Assembly: GCF_012641265.1 (NCBI RefSeq)
Contig: NZ_JABAHZ010000001.1
Location: 310,001-374,000, forward strand
Origin: Chitinophaga eiseniae
GTDB taxonomy: Bacteria; Bacteroidota; Bacteroidia; Chitinophagales; Chitinophagaceae
Direction of reading: 5' to 3'
DNA: 64,000 bases
Shown: one piece after another, positions 31,847 through 40,829 of the stretch
Layout: every line of letters starts with the position of its first letter
Position numbering within the stretch: the stretch's first letter is position 1
Made by a program: the position numbers and the translations under genes
Notes under the pieces: model-generated
Database searches by the model: none
Told to the model about the DNA's origin: nothing
What the model saw: the letters and a program-made list of their open reading frames with translations, nothing else

Positions 31847-33019
31847 ATGGAATCAACACCTTTATCAACCCTGATCACACGGTACCTCAACGAGGAACTG
31901 AGTGGGGAAGAAACCCTCCAACTCTGGGAATCCCTGCGGGAAGGCCATGAACAAGAAGCATGGCAGGAGGCCCTGCTGGCCCTGTTGCAGGATAAAACCC
32001 GGCATGGTTATGCCGACCCGGAGCGGATGGAACAAATATATGCAGCCATCCGGCCGGCTGAAACACCCATCGTACCCGTGACACGGCGCCGCTGGATATA
32101 CCCGGCTGCCGCCGCTGCTATCTTACTGTTGATAGTTGGCATGACAGCAGCGTTCCGCCACATCCGAAGTCCACAACAGCCAATAGCCGTTTACACGCCG
32201 TCGCCGTCGCATGGCGTACTGCCCGGCAGTAACAAGGCTATGCTTACGCTGGCAGATGGCAGCAACATTACGCTCGACAGTACTGGCAATGGCGCGCTTG
32301 CCCAGCAGGGCAATGTACAGATTGTACAGGTAGATAGCGGACAACTGGCTTATAAAGCCAATGGCAGCAATACCTCCGGGAGCCAGCAATACAATACCCT
32401 TTCCATTCCACGTGGAGGGCAGTTCCGCATCATTTTACCGGATGGTACCAGGGTTTGGATCAACGCCGCATCCAGCCTGAGTTATCCAACGGCCTTCACC
32501 GGGTCTGACCGTACCGTACAACTCACCGGTGAAGCTTATTTTGAAGTGGCGGCCATGCCGGGAAAACCTTTCCATGTAAAGGTGAACAACATGGATATAC
32601 AGGTGCTCGGCACCCACTTTAACGTGATGGCCTATACGGAAGAAGCAGCCATCAAAACCACGCTGCTGGAAGGTGCCGTGAAAGTGAATGCCGGCGGTAA
32701 GCAAACCATGCTACGCCCTGGTCAGCAACTGCGGATGGACCAGCAAGGGCAGCTGGCTCTTATTGACCATGTAGATATAGATGAAATCATTGCCTGGAAG
32801 AACGGGTACTTCCAGTTTTATCATGAAAAACTACCGGGTGTATTACGGCAAATCTCCCGCTGGTATGATGTAGACATTGCCTACGACGGCGGTATTCCTG
32901 ACCGCGAATTCGGTGGTAAAATTTCCCGGAACAGCAGCATAGAAGACGTACTGAAAATACTCGCGTTAAGTAAAGTTCATTTTAGGATAGAAAACAAGAA
33001 GATCATTGTAATACCATGA
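31847..33019 (+). CDS. FecR-family anti-sigma factor
   Basis: A 390-residue inner-membrane protein. A cytoplasmic N-terminal sigma-binding region (about 1-80) contains LITRYLNEELSGEETLQLWE. One membrane helix follows at residues 84-104 (WIYPAAAAAILLLIVGMTAA). The periplasmic FecR domain has IPRGGQFRIILPDGTRVWIN and AYFEVAAMPGKPFHVKVNN, then GTHFNVMAYTEEAAIKTTLL. The C-terminal DUF4974 region includes LPGVLRQISRWYDVDIAYDG and the end DVLKILALSKVHFRIENKKI. That domain contacts the STN domain of the partner SusC. It lies between the ECF sigma and SusC genes, the standard order. Confidence 0.95.
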   Translation: MESTPLSTLITRYLNEELSGEETLQLWESLREGHEQEAWQEALLALLQDKTRHGYADPERMEQIYAAIRPAETPIVPVTRRRWIYPAAAAAILLLIVGMTAAFRHIRSPQQPIAVYTPSPSHGVLPGSNKAMLTLADGSNITLDSTGNGALAQQGNVQIVQVDSGQLAYKANGSNTSGSQQYNTLSIPRGGQFRIILPDGTRVWINAASSLSYPTAFTGSDRTVQLTGEAYFEVAAMPGKPFHVKVNNMDIQVLGTHFNVMAYTEEAAIKTTLLEGAVKVNAGGKQTMLRPGQQLRMDQQGQLALIDHVDIDEIIAWKNGYFQFYHEKLPGVLRQISRWYDVDIAYDGGIPDREFGGKISRNSSIEDVLKILALSKVHFRIENKKIIVIP

Positions 33020-33113
33020 AAACAAACGTTATGAAAAATGAGTAATTAACATCGCGGGGCTCAAAAAGAAACCGGAAGTGTTGGAGCACTCCCGGCAGGC
33101 GTTTGGGTAACCC

Positions 33114-36100
33114 ATGAAAATCGTTCCACGACTCTCTCTCCCTGGTTTTTATACCGGGACAGGGCTTTTATTACCCAAACAATTCAAAAGTATGCAATTT
33201 AATTCTATTTGCAGGCGACCGGTCCATCAACCAAACGGTATCGCCAAAATGTTTCTGGCCATGAAATTGTCCGCCGTCATCTTACTATGCGCCTGTTTAC
33301 AGGTAAGCGCCAGGGGCTATTCCCAGAATGTATCCCTGTCTGAAAGGAATGCGCCACTTGAAAAAATTTTCCGTGCCATTGAAAAGCAAACCGGGTACGT
33401 CTTTTTCTTTGATCATCGCCTGCTCGACAACGCCAGCCTGGTGACAGTTGACGTGAAATCGGCGCCCCTGGAAAAAGTACTGGAGCTGTGTCTCCGCCAA
33501 CAATCGCTTGCCTGGAGTATCGTAGGACAAAACATCGTCATAGAACCGGCGGAGGCCACGCGCAGCAACCAACCTACCGCGCCGCCCCAGGAGCAGCAGG
33601 AGGTAAGCGGGCGTGTGGTGGGTACCACCGGAGAACCTTTGCCCGGCGCCACCGTGGTGGTGAAAGGCAGCAAGGTAGGCACGCAAACTAACGCTGACGG
33701 CTACTTTAAATTAACTGCCCCCCGTACAGCCGTTCTCGTTATATCCTATATCGGCTATAAGCCCCAGGAAGTGCCGGCCGCTGCAAAACAGCCGCTGCAA
33801 ATTCGCCTGGAATCCGACGTTAACAACGCTACGGAGGTAGTGGTGATCGGCTACGGCACCGCCAAAAAGAGTGACCTCACCGGATCTGTATCACAAATAA
33901 AATCTGCCGACATTACCGCACAACCTAATACCAATGTGATGCAGGCGCTCAGCGGTCGTGCACCAGGCGTTCGTGTGATCCAGAACAATGGCGCTCCCGG
34001 CAGCGCTATCAGTGTGCGCATCCGGGGAATCAATTCTATCATGGGTGGAAACGATCCGCTGTACGTCATCGACGGATTCCCTTATAATGGCAATCCCACT
34101 TTCTTACAGCCTTCCGATATTGCATCGATGGAGATCCTCAAAGATGCTTCTTCCACAGCGATCTATGGCTCCCGTGGCGCCAACGGCATCGTGATCATTA
34201 CCACCAAAACCGGGCGGAGAAAAGAACCTACCAATGTGGAAGTAACAGCCGGTTATACCATTCAGTCTGTTTCCCGGAAAATGAAACTGATGAATGCACA
34301 ACAATATGCCACCCTGTATAACGAACAGGCGGCAAACGATGGCCTGGCGCCTTATTTTACGAAAGGACAAATCGACACGTTCGGTCTGAATCCCGGCACC
34401 AACTGGCAGGACCTCATCATGCACCATGCGCCTATCTATAATACCAGCGCTACCGTTAGTGGCGGTTCAGACAAAACCCGGTTTTCTCTCTCCGCCGGTA
34501 TGTTCCTGCAGGATGGTATTGTACGCAACAGCGACTATAAACGGTATTCCGTTCGCGGGAGCATAGATCACGACATCAGTAAGATTTTCAACGTGTCCTA
34601 CAATGCTACGTTAACGCGCATGAATACACGTAGCCAGAATTCGAGTCTCGGTAACCGTGGCAGCGACCTCATTTCTGCTATGCTTATGGCGCCGCCCACC
34701 CTCACGCCTTACCTGCCCAATGGCAGCTACCGCCGGCTCAATACGGCGTATCCTTTTATCTCCAATGCGATCATCAACCCCATGATACCGCTCAACGAGA
34801 TTTCCGACCGCCTCAAAGGAGACCGCGTATTTTCCAATGCAGCGCTGACCATCAAACCCTGGGCAGATCTGTCGCTCCGCATCTCGGGTGGAATCGACAA
34901 CCTCAACGACAGGTCTGATTACTATGCAAACATTGAACCTTCTACCAACTCTGTAGGATCGGCAACGGTTAAGACGACGCAATCGACCAGCCTGCTCAAT
35001 GAAAATGTGTTGACCTACAACAAGAAGTTCGGGATACATAGCATCAATGCCATAGCCGGTTTCACTTACCAGGATTTTGTGCGTACCACCATGAATGGCT
35101 CCGGCATCGGTTTCCTCAGCGATGTTACGCAAACCGGCTCGCTCGGCAGTGCTGGCACACCGGGAATTCCGACCAGCAGCTATGAAAAATGGGTATTGCT
35201 CTCTTACCTGGCCAGGTTGAACTACACGGTGATGGACAAATACCTCTTTACCGTGAGCGTGCGCCGGGATGGGTCTTCCCGTTATTCATCGGGTAATAAA
35301 TGGAGCAATTTCCCTTCCGCAGCTATCGCCTGGAGAGCCGGTGATGAGCCCTTCCTGAAAAATTCAAATGTTATATCTGACCTGAAAGTGAGAGCCAGCT
35401 ACGGTGCCACCGGCAGCGCAGCGATCAGCCCCTATCAAACCATGAACCAGCTGACGCCGGGCAACACTATTTTTGGAGATGCATTATACACCGCTTTTGC
35501 CCCCGGTACGGTGATGCCCGGGAATCTGAAATGGGAAACTACCTACCAGGCAGATTTCGGTGCAGACGTAGCGCTGTTTCATGACCTGGTGCACTTTACG
35601 GCCGATTTCTATCATAAAAGAACAAAGAACCTGTTGAATACCGTGCAGTTGCCCGCTTCTATGGGTTACCGCATGACGTTCCAGAATGTAGGCGAAATGG
35701 AAAACAAGGGCATGGAATTTTCTGCCGATGTAAACATCCTGCAGAAGGCCGTTACCTGGAATGTAAACGCCAATATCTCCTTTAACCGTAACAAGATTGT
35801 GAAATTGTACAACGGACAGGATATCTTCGGCAATACATTCTATACCGGTTCGCTGAATGATTATGTCAACCTGCTGCGGGAAGGCCAGCCATTTGGTATC
35901 TTCTACGGCTACGAAGAAACAGGTTACACTGACAAGGGGAACCTTCAATACGCCGATCTTAATAAAGACGGGAAAATCAGCGCCGCCGATAAAACCTACA
36001 TTGGCAATCCGAACCCCGACTTTACCTACGGGTTCAATTCAGTGACCAGCTACAAGGGATTTGAACTGTCTGTGTTTATCCAGGGCTCCAAGGGCAATGA

Positions 36101-36530
36101 TATTTTTAACCTGAACAAGGCTGCCACACTGGATCTGGGAATGGGACTGAACCTGCCGGAAGATGTGGCTTACGACCACTGGACACCGGAAAATACACAC
36201 ACTAAATATCCAAAGATCACCCGTACGCTGGCCGGAAATGTATCTACGCGCTTTGTGGAAGACGGCTCTTACCTGCGGTTTAAAAACATACAACTGGCTT
36301 ATAACATTCCGCTGGAGAAAATGCATGTGAAATGGTTTAAGAAAGCGCAGGTGTATGTGAGTGGACAAAACCTGATCACGATCACACGCTATTCGTGGTA
36401 TGATCCGGAAATCAACGCCTATGGATCGCTCACAGCGCCCGGCGCTCTCAGTTCTGTCAACCAGGGTATTGACTATGCTACCTATCCCACCAATAAGTCG
36501 GTAACGTTTGGTATCAGGTGTGGTTTTTGA
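33114..36530 (+). CDS. SusC/RagA TonB-dependent transporter with STN signalling domain
   Basis: A 1138-residue outer-membrane transporter. Start is uncertain: ATG 33114 or ATG 33192 (MQFNSICRRPVHQPNGIAKM), which looks more like other Chitinophaga SusC starts. The signal peptide is FLAMKLSAVILLCACLQVSA. The STN domain follows (NAPLEKIFRAIEKQTGYVFF), then a carboxypeptidase-regulatory-like domain (VSGRVVGTTGEPLPGATVVV). The plug contains NVMQALSGRAPGVRVIQN and DASSTAIYGSRGANGIVIIT, and a large C-terminal barrel ends in FGIRCGF. The STN links it to the FecR/ECF pair upstream. SusD follows after 24 bp. Substrate unknown. Confidence 0.95.
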   Translation: MKIVPRLSLPGFYTGTGLLLPKQFKSMQFNSICRRPVHQPNGIAKMFLAMKLSAVILLCACLQVSARGYSQNVSLSERNAPLEKIFRAIEKQTGYVFFFDHRLLDNASLVTVDVKSAPLEKVLELCLRQQSLAWSIVGQNIVIEPAEATRSNQPTAPPQEQQEVSGRVVGTTGEPLPGATVVVKGSKVGTQTNADGYFKLTAPRTAVLVISYIGYKPQEVPAAAKQPLQIRLESDVNNATEVVVIGYGTAKKSDLTGSVSQIKSADITAQPNTNVMQALSGRAPGVRVIQNNGAPGSAISVRIRGINSIMGGNDPLYVIDGFPYNGNPTFLQPSDIASMEILKDASSTAIYGSRGANGIVIITTKTGRRKEPTNVEVTAGYTIQSVSRKMKLMNAQQYATLYNEQAANDGLAPYFTKGQIDTFGLNPGTNWQDLIMHHAPIYNTSATVSGGSDKTRFSLSAGMFLQDGIVRNSDYKRYSVRGSIDHDISKIFNVSYNATLTRMNTRSQNSSLGNRGSDLISAMLMAPPTLTPYLPNGSYRRLNTAYPFISNAIINPMIPLNEISDRLKGDRVFSNAALTIKPWADLSLRISGGIDNLNDRSDYYANIEPSTNSVGSATVKTTQSTSLLNENVLTYNKKFGIHSINAIAGFTYQDFVRTTMNGSGIGFLSDVTQTGSLGSAGTPGIPTSSYEKWVLLSYLARLNYTVMDKYLFTVSVRRDGSSRYSSGNKWSNFPSAAIAWRAGDEPFLKNSNVISDLKVRASYGATGSAAISPYQTMNQLTPGNTIFGDALYTAFAPGTVMPGNLKWETTYQADFGADVALFHDLVHFTADFYHKRTKNLLNTVQLPASMGYRMTFQNVGEMENKGMEFSADVNILQKAVTWNVNANISFNRNKIVKLYNGQDIFGNTFYTGSLNDYVNLLREGQPFGIFYGYEETGYTDKGNLQYADLNKDGKISAADKTYIGNPNPDFTYGFNSVTSYKGFELSVFIQGSKGNDIFNLNKAATLDLGMGLNLPEDVAYDHWTPENTHTKYPKITRTLAGNVSTRFVEDGSYLRFKNIQLAYNIPLEKMHVKWFKKAQVYVSGQNLITITRYSWYDPEINAYGSLTAPGALSSVNQGIDYATYPTNKSVTFGIRCGF

Positions 36531-36554
36531 TTTTCCAACCTTTCAATTCTTGTT

Positions 36555-38003
36555 ATGAAATATAATATCCTCGCTATATTGTCAGTGCTGTTGTTTGCTT
36601 CCTGTGCCAAGTTGCTGGAAGAAAAACCACAATCGATCGCTGCAGAACAATTTTACAATAATGCGGCCGAAGTACAGGCCGGTTTGAATGCCATTTATAC
36701 GCCTATACGTGTAGGAGGCTCGCTGGGAGCGCTTTACCAGGTGCAGCAGGAAATCTATACAGAGTACATGTATGGCCGTGGCAGCCATGCGCCGTTGAAT
36801 GATTACGTGGGACTGGATAATAATAACATCACCCGTACCAACGATATGTGGGCGGCATTTTATGAAGCGATCCGTAATGCCAATATCGTGATCCAACGGA
36901 CGCCTGCCGGCAAAAATCTCCCGGATGCAGACAAAAGCAAGTTTCTTGCTGAGGCGAGGTTTATGCGGGCCTTACTGTATTTTTACCTGGTGCGCAACTG
37001 GGCAGGCGTGCCTATTCGTACGGAAACCAATATGGATTCCCTGAATGTGCCAAGAAGCTCCAAAGCAGCCGTGTACCAGCTGATCACGGACGATCTGCTG
37101 TTTGCAGAAGCTAATCTGCCGGATGCTGGCCGCCTGGTAGGCGCCCCTTCCAAATGGGCGGCAGCAACCGTACTCACCGACGTATATATGAATCTTGGCG
37201 ACTACCAGAAAGCGCGCGACAAAGCGCTGGCGGTAATCGGGTCCAATAAATTTTCCCTGGTAAATGTAACCGTATCGGCCGATTTTGATAAACTGTTTGG
37301 TCCGGATATTATTACTACGCCGGAAGAAATCTTCTACATGAAATTTTCCCGGCAACCCAACGGGCAAGGGTTTCAGTATCCGATGTATGCCCATTATCCC
37401 GGAGCGGGATACTATCCTCCCGGAGGGTATTATACCTTATACAGCGATGCGGTGAACAATACTTTTGTACGCGACTGGGACAAAAAAGACCTGAGATATG
37501 ACTTTAACTGGTACGTACAAACGTTTGGCCTGGGGCCGAGTACTATCCTGAATAAAAAATTCAGCGACAAAACTACCACCACAGCGGCGGGCAACGATTA
37601 CCCGATGTACCGTTATGCGGATCTGCTGTTGTTTTATGCCGAATGCGACAGCCGTGTCAATAGTGGTCCCACTACCGATGCATTGGAAAAGCTGAACATG
37701 GTACACCGGCGGGGATATGGTAAGAACCCACTGGTGGCAGATGCTACGGTTGATTTTAAACTGGCGGACTATGGGAGCCTGCAGGCATTTATAGACCAGG
37801 TAGTAAAGGAGCGTGCCTATGAAGATTGCGGCGAAGGCAAACACTGGCTGGACCTGAAGCGGTTGGGTATTGTGAAAGAAGTGATTAAGGCGGTGAAAGG
37901 AATTACGGTAGCCGATAAGCACCTGCTGTGGCCTATTCCCACTACTGAATACAACTATAATAAAGCGATTGACCCGGTCAAAGACCAAAACCCTGGCTAT
38001 TAA
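36555..38003 (+). CDS. SusD/RagB-family nutrient-binding lipoprotein
   Basis: A 482-residue lipoprotein (LAILSVLLFASCAKLLEEKP, Cys17). It has the SusD signatures YTPIRVGGSLGALYQ, then KFLAEARFMRALLYFYLVRN and the C-terminal RYADLLLFYAECDSRVN, followed by ERAYEDCGEGKHWLDLKRLG and ending HLLWPIPTTEYNYNKAIDPV. It forms the surface lid of the adjacent SusC. It overlaps no neighbour; the FAD oxidoreductase begins 4 bp after its stop, so the three genes are one operon. Confidence 0.95.
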   Translation: MKYNILAILSVLLFASCAKLLEEKPQSIAAEQFYNNAAEVQAGLNAIYTPIRVGGSLGALYQVQQEIYTEYMYGRGSHAPLNDYVGLDNNNITRTNDMWAAFYEAIRNANIVIQRTPAGKNLPDADKSKFLAEARFMRALLYFYLVRNWAGVPIRTETNMDSLNVPRSSKAAVYQLITDDLLFAEANLPDAGRLVGAPSKWAAATVLTDVYMNLGDYQKARDKALAVIGSNKFSLVNVTVSADFDKLFGPDIITTPEEIFYMKFSRQPNGQGFQYPMYAHYPGAGYYPPGGYYTLYSDAVNNTFVRDWDKKDLRYDFNWYVQTFGLGPSTILNKKFSDKTTTTAAGNDYPMYRYADLLLFYAECDSRVNSGPTTDALEKLNMVHRRGYGKNPLVADATVDFKLADYGSLQAFIDQVVKERAYEDCGEGKHWLDLKRLGIVKEVIKAVKGITVADKHLLWPIPTTEYNYNKAIDPVKDQNPGY

Positions 38004-38007
38004 AAAA

Positions 38008-40002
38008 ATGACGATCATGATAAAATCAATCAGATTATGGATACTGGCTATTTGTTGCCTGTTAACCATGCCGGCTGCATTACAGGCCGGTACGCCCAAA
38101 GAAGTGGACATCTGCGTGTATGGTGGTACCTCCGCCGGTATCATGGCGGCGTATACCGCCAAAAAATTGCATAAATCCGTATTGCTGATAGAGCCTGGTA
38201 AACACCTGGGCGGGCTTACTACCGGCGGCCTGGGCTATACCGACATCGGTAATAAATATGCGATCACCGGCCTTGCCCGCGATTTTTACCGGCGTATCGG
38301 CCAGCACTATGGCAAGTTTGAACAATGGATATTTGAGCCGGGTGTGGCGTCGCAAACATTTGATGGCTATCTGAAAAGCGCTAACGTGGAAGTGTGGAGG
38401 GAACATCCACTCACAGCCGTGCATAAGGAAAATGGCTACATCCGTGAAATTACGGTGCAGGGAACATCTCCCATCGTAGTAAAAGCGCGCGTGTTTATCG
38501 ATTGTTCCTATGAGGGCGACCTGATGGCAAAAGCCGGCGTTTCGTATACCGTAGGCCGTGAGGACAATAGCGTTTACCAGGAAACCTATAATGGTGTGCA
38601 GCTGAGGGATAAGCACCAGTTCCCCGATGGAATAGATCCCTATAAGACGCCGGGTAAGCCGGAAAGCGGCTTGTTATGGGGAATCAGCCCTGTATCCTTG
38701 CTGGCAAAAGGTACGGGCGATAAAAGTGTACAGGCGTATAATTTCCGTATCTGTCTCACCAACCAGGCCAACAACATGATCCCCATTACGCAACCGGAAG
38801 GATATGATGCTTCCCGGTATGAGCTCTTACTGCGTGTGCTGGAAAAGGCGCCAGCCAAAGGCCTGGGGAGTTTTCTGAAGTTTGATGAGATGCCTAATGG
38901 TAAAACAGATATCAACAACAATGGTGCGTTTTCTACCGATATGATAGGGATGAATTACAACTATCCCGAGGCAGATGCGGCCACCCGTCAGCAGATTATC
39001 CGTGAACATGAGCAATACAACAAGGGGCTGTTGTATTTCATTGGTCACGATCCGCGGATGCCGGAGCACTTACGCCGTGAGATGTTAAAATGGGGATATC
39101 CTAAAGATGAATATACAAACAACGGGCATTGGTCGCCCCAGCTATATGTGCGGGAAGTGCGCCGCATGGTAGGCGCTTACGTGATGACGCAGGCCAATTG
39201 TGAAGGTCGTGCTACCGTGAACGACGGTGTAGGCATGGCAGCATATACGATGGATTCGCATAATTGTCAGCGCCTGGTAGTCAATGGTATGGTAAAGAAC
39301 GAGGGCGATGTGCAGGTGGGAGGTTTCGGCCCGTATCCTGTTTCTTATCGTGCATTGATCCCCAAAGCAGGCGAATGTGCCAACTTGCTGGTACCGGTTT
39401 GTTTGTCGGCTTCCCACATTGCCTATGGTTCCATCCGGATGGAGCCGGTATTTATGGCATTGGCGCAATCAGCGGCTACCGCTGCAGTGGTGGCTATCGA
39501 CAGCCGCGTGCCTGTACAGGACGTGCCAGTAAAAAAGGTACAGCAATTGCTGGCCGCCAATCCGCTGGCAGATAACAGCACGCCGGAAATCCTGGTAGAC
39601 AATGACGATGTCGCACATGTGAAGCTGCAGGGCGATTGGAAGAAAGAGACAAGGGGAGGGTATGGTCCTTCCCTGTACGTAGATGACAGTAAAGGTAGTA
39701 CGCAGAAGTGGGTCCGTTTTACGCCAGGCATTCAGCGTGCGGGCGAATATCATATTTACAGCTATGTACCGAAACAGGCCAGTATGGCGACTGTTACCCA
39801 GGTACAAGTGTTTGACGGGAAAAAACTGACGCCGGTGAAAGTGGCGGCAGATGCCATTAAGGTGGAAGGCCAGACCTCCGGCGAATGGGTATCTTTGGGT
39901 ACTTTCCGGTTACCGGCAGGAGAAAAAGCCTATGTGGAAGTCAGTAACGTGGGGGCCGATGGAGTCGTGGTAGCCGATGCATTGTTGTTTATTGCCAGGT
40001 AG
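38008..40002 (+). CDS. Secreted FAD-dependent oxidoreductase with C-terminal golvesin/xanthan-lyase-like domain
   Basis: A 664-residue protein. ATG 38008 was chosen because the longer in-frame start would lie inside the SusD gene. Signal peptide: LWILAICCLLTMPAALQAG. The FAD-binding Rossmann motif is VDICVYGGTSAGIMAAYTAK, followed by the HLGGLTTGGLGYTDIG loop. The FAD_oxidored core extends to about residue 545. Residues about 550-664 form a beta-sandwich (GGYGPSLYVDDSKGSTQKWV, then YHIYSYVPKQAS and VSLGTFRLPAGE) like the golvesin/xanthan lyase C-terminal domain. Such enzymes are found in Bacteroidota glycan loci with unknown substrates. It follows SusD by 4 bp and ends the operon at a strong terminator. 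Confidence 0.9.
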   Translation: MTIMIKSIRLWILAICCLLTMPAALQAGTPKEVDICVYGGTSAGIMAAYTAKKLHKSVLLIEPGKHLGGLTTGGLGYTDIGNKYAITGLARDFYRRIGQHYGKFEQWIFEPGVASQTFDGYLKSANVEVWREHPLTAVHKENGYIREITVQGTSPIVVKARVFIDCSYEGDLMAKAGVSYTVGREDNSVYQETYNGVQLRDKHQFPDGIDPYKTPGKPESGLLWGISPVSLLAKGTGDKSVQAYNFRICLTNQANNMIPITQPEGYDASRYELLLRVLEKAPAKGLGSFLKFDEMPNGKTDINNNGAFSTDMIGMNYNYPEADAATRQQIIREHEQYNKGLLYFIGHDPRMPEHLRREMLKWGYPKDEYTNNGHWSPQLYVREVRRMVGAYVMTQANCEGRATVNDGVGMAAYTMDSHNCQRLVVNGMVKNEGDVQVGGFGPYPVSYRALIPKAGECANLLVPVCLSASHIAYGSIRMEPVFMALAQSAATAAVVAIDSRVPVQDVPVKKVQQLLAANPLADNSTPEILVDNDDVAHVKLQGDWKKETRGGYGPSLYVDDSKGSTQKWVRFTPGIQRAGEYHIYSYVPKQASMATVTQVQVFDGKKLTPVKVAADAIKVEGQTSGEWVSLGTFRLPAGEKAYVEVSNVGADGVVVADALLFIAR

Positions 40003-40030
40003 GCGGCCGGTTATATTTTTTAGAGAGAGG

Positions 40031-40063
40031 AAGCCCGTCACGTGTTCCGCGTGACGGGCTTTT
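40031..40063. terminator. Bidirectional terminator between convergent operons
   Basis: AGCCCGTCACG pairs with CGTGACGGGCT around a 7-base loop, with A/T tracts outside. It lies between the stop of the FAD oxidoreductase (+) and the stop of the LytTR regulator (-). Confidence 0.85.
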
Positions 40064-40076
40064 ACAGTAAATGCTG

Positions 40077-40829
40077 TTAATTTCTCAGCAAGGCCTCCTT
40101 TACCATATCTTTCTTTTGCCGGGAAACCGGCACTGTCGTATTATCGGTCATCTGCAGCATATATCCATCGTTGCGCAGCAGGCTCCGGACATACTTGCGG
40201 TTTACCAGGTGTGATTGATGGCAGCGAATGAAACCATAATTCAGCAATAATTCTTCATAGTCGGAGATGGGAATGGTAGAGAGTATCTTCTCTCCATTGG
40301 ATAAATAGAAAAAGGTATAGGAGTTTTCGCTCTGACAGCGAAGAATGTCCTGCACCGCTACGAGCCTCATTTCTTTCAGGGAAGAAATAGCAATCCGGTG
40401 TTCCTGTTTATTTTGCGCGTGTTGCAGGTAGTGTAATAGGTTACGCAGATGGAGATTTTCCTGCTTTTGCGTAATCCTTTCCACTGCTTTATTGACGGCA
40501 TTCACCAGCTCCTGGATATCCAGGGGCTTCATGAGATAATCGATTGCGGAAAAGCGGATTGCTTTGATGCCATATTCGCTGAAGGCTGTCACAAATATTA
40601 CTTCAAAGTCGTAGCTGCCCAGCTCCTGGAGTAAGGTAAAAGCGTTTGTGCCGGACAATTGCACATCCAGGAATAAAAGCTTCGGTTGCAGCGTTGCAAT
40701 GAGCTGCCTGGCTTCAGTAGCATCAGCGGCCATTCCCACTACCTGTACCTGGCTGCAATATTTGCTTAATAGCTGCCGGAGGTTGTGCTGGTTGTGTTCT
40801 TCATCTTCTATAATAAGTGCTTTAATCAT
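40077..40829 (-). CDS. LytTR-family response regulator
   Basis: A 250-residue protein. The receiver domain (1-120) has acidic residues in IIEDEEHN, phospho-acceptor D55 in LLFLDVQLSG and Lys in YLMKPLDIQ. The LytTR DNA-binding domain (about 148-248) contains VQDILRCQSENSYTFFYLSN and FIRCHQSHLVNRKYVRSLLR. Its start overlaps the kinase gene's end by 8 bp, so the two are translationally coupled. LytTR pairs in Bacteroidota often control adjacent surface or metabolic genes; the neighbouring FAD oxidoreductase/SusCD locus is a candidate target, though no operator was identified. Confidence 0.95.
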   Translation of the reverse strand: MIKALIIEDEEHNQHNLRQLLSKYCSQVQVVGMAADATEARQLIATLQPKLLFLDVQLSGTNAFTLLQELGSYDFEVIFVTAFSEYGIKAIRFSAIDYLMKPLDIQELVNAVNKAVERITQKQENLHLRNLLHYLQHAQNKQEHRIAISSLKEMRLVAVQDILRCQSENSYTFFYLSNGEKILSTIPISDYEELLLNYGFIRCHQSHLVNRKYVRSLLRNDGYMLQMTDNTTVPVSRQKKDMVKEALLRN

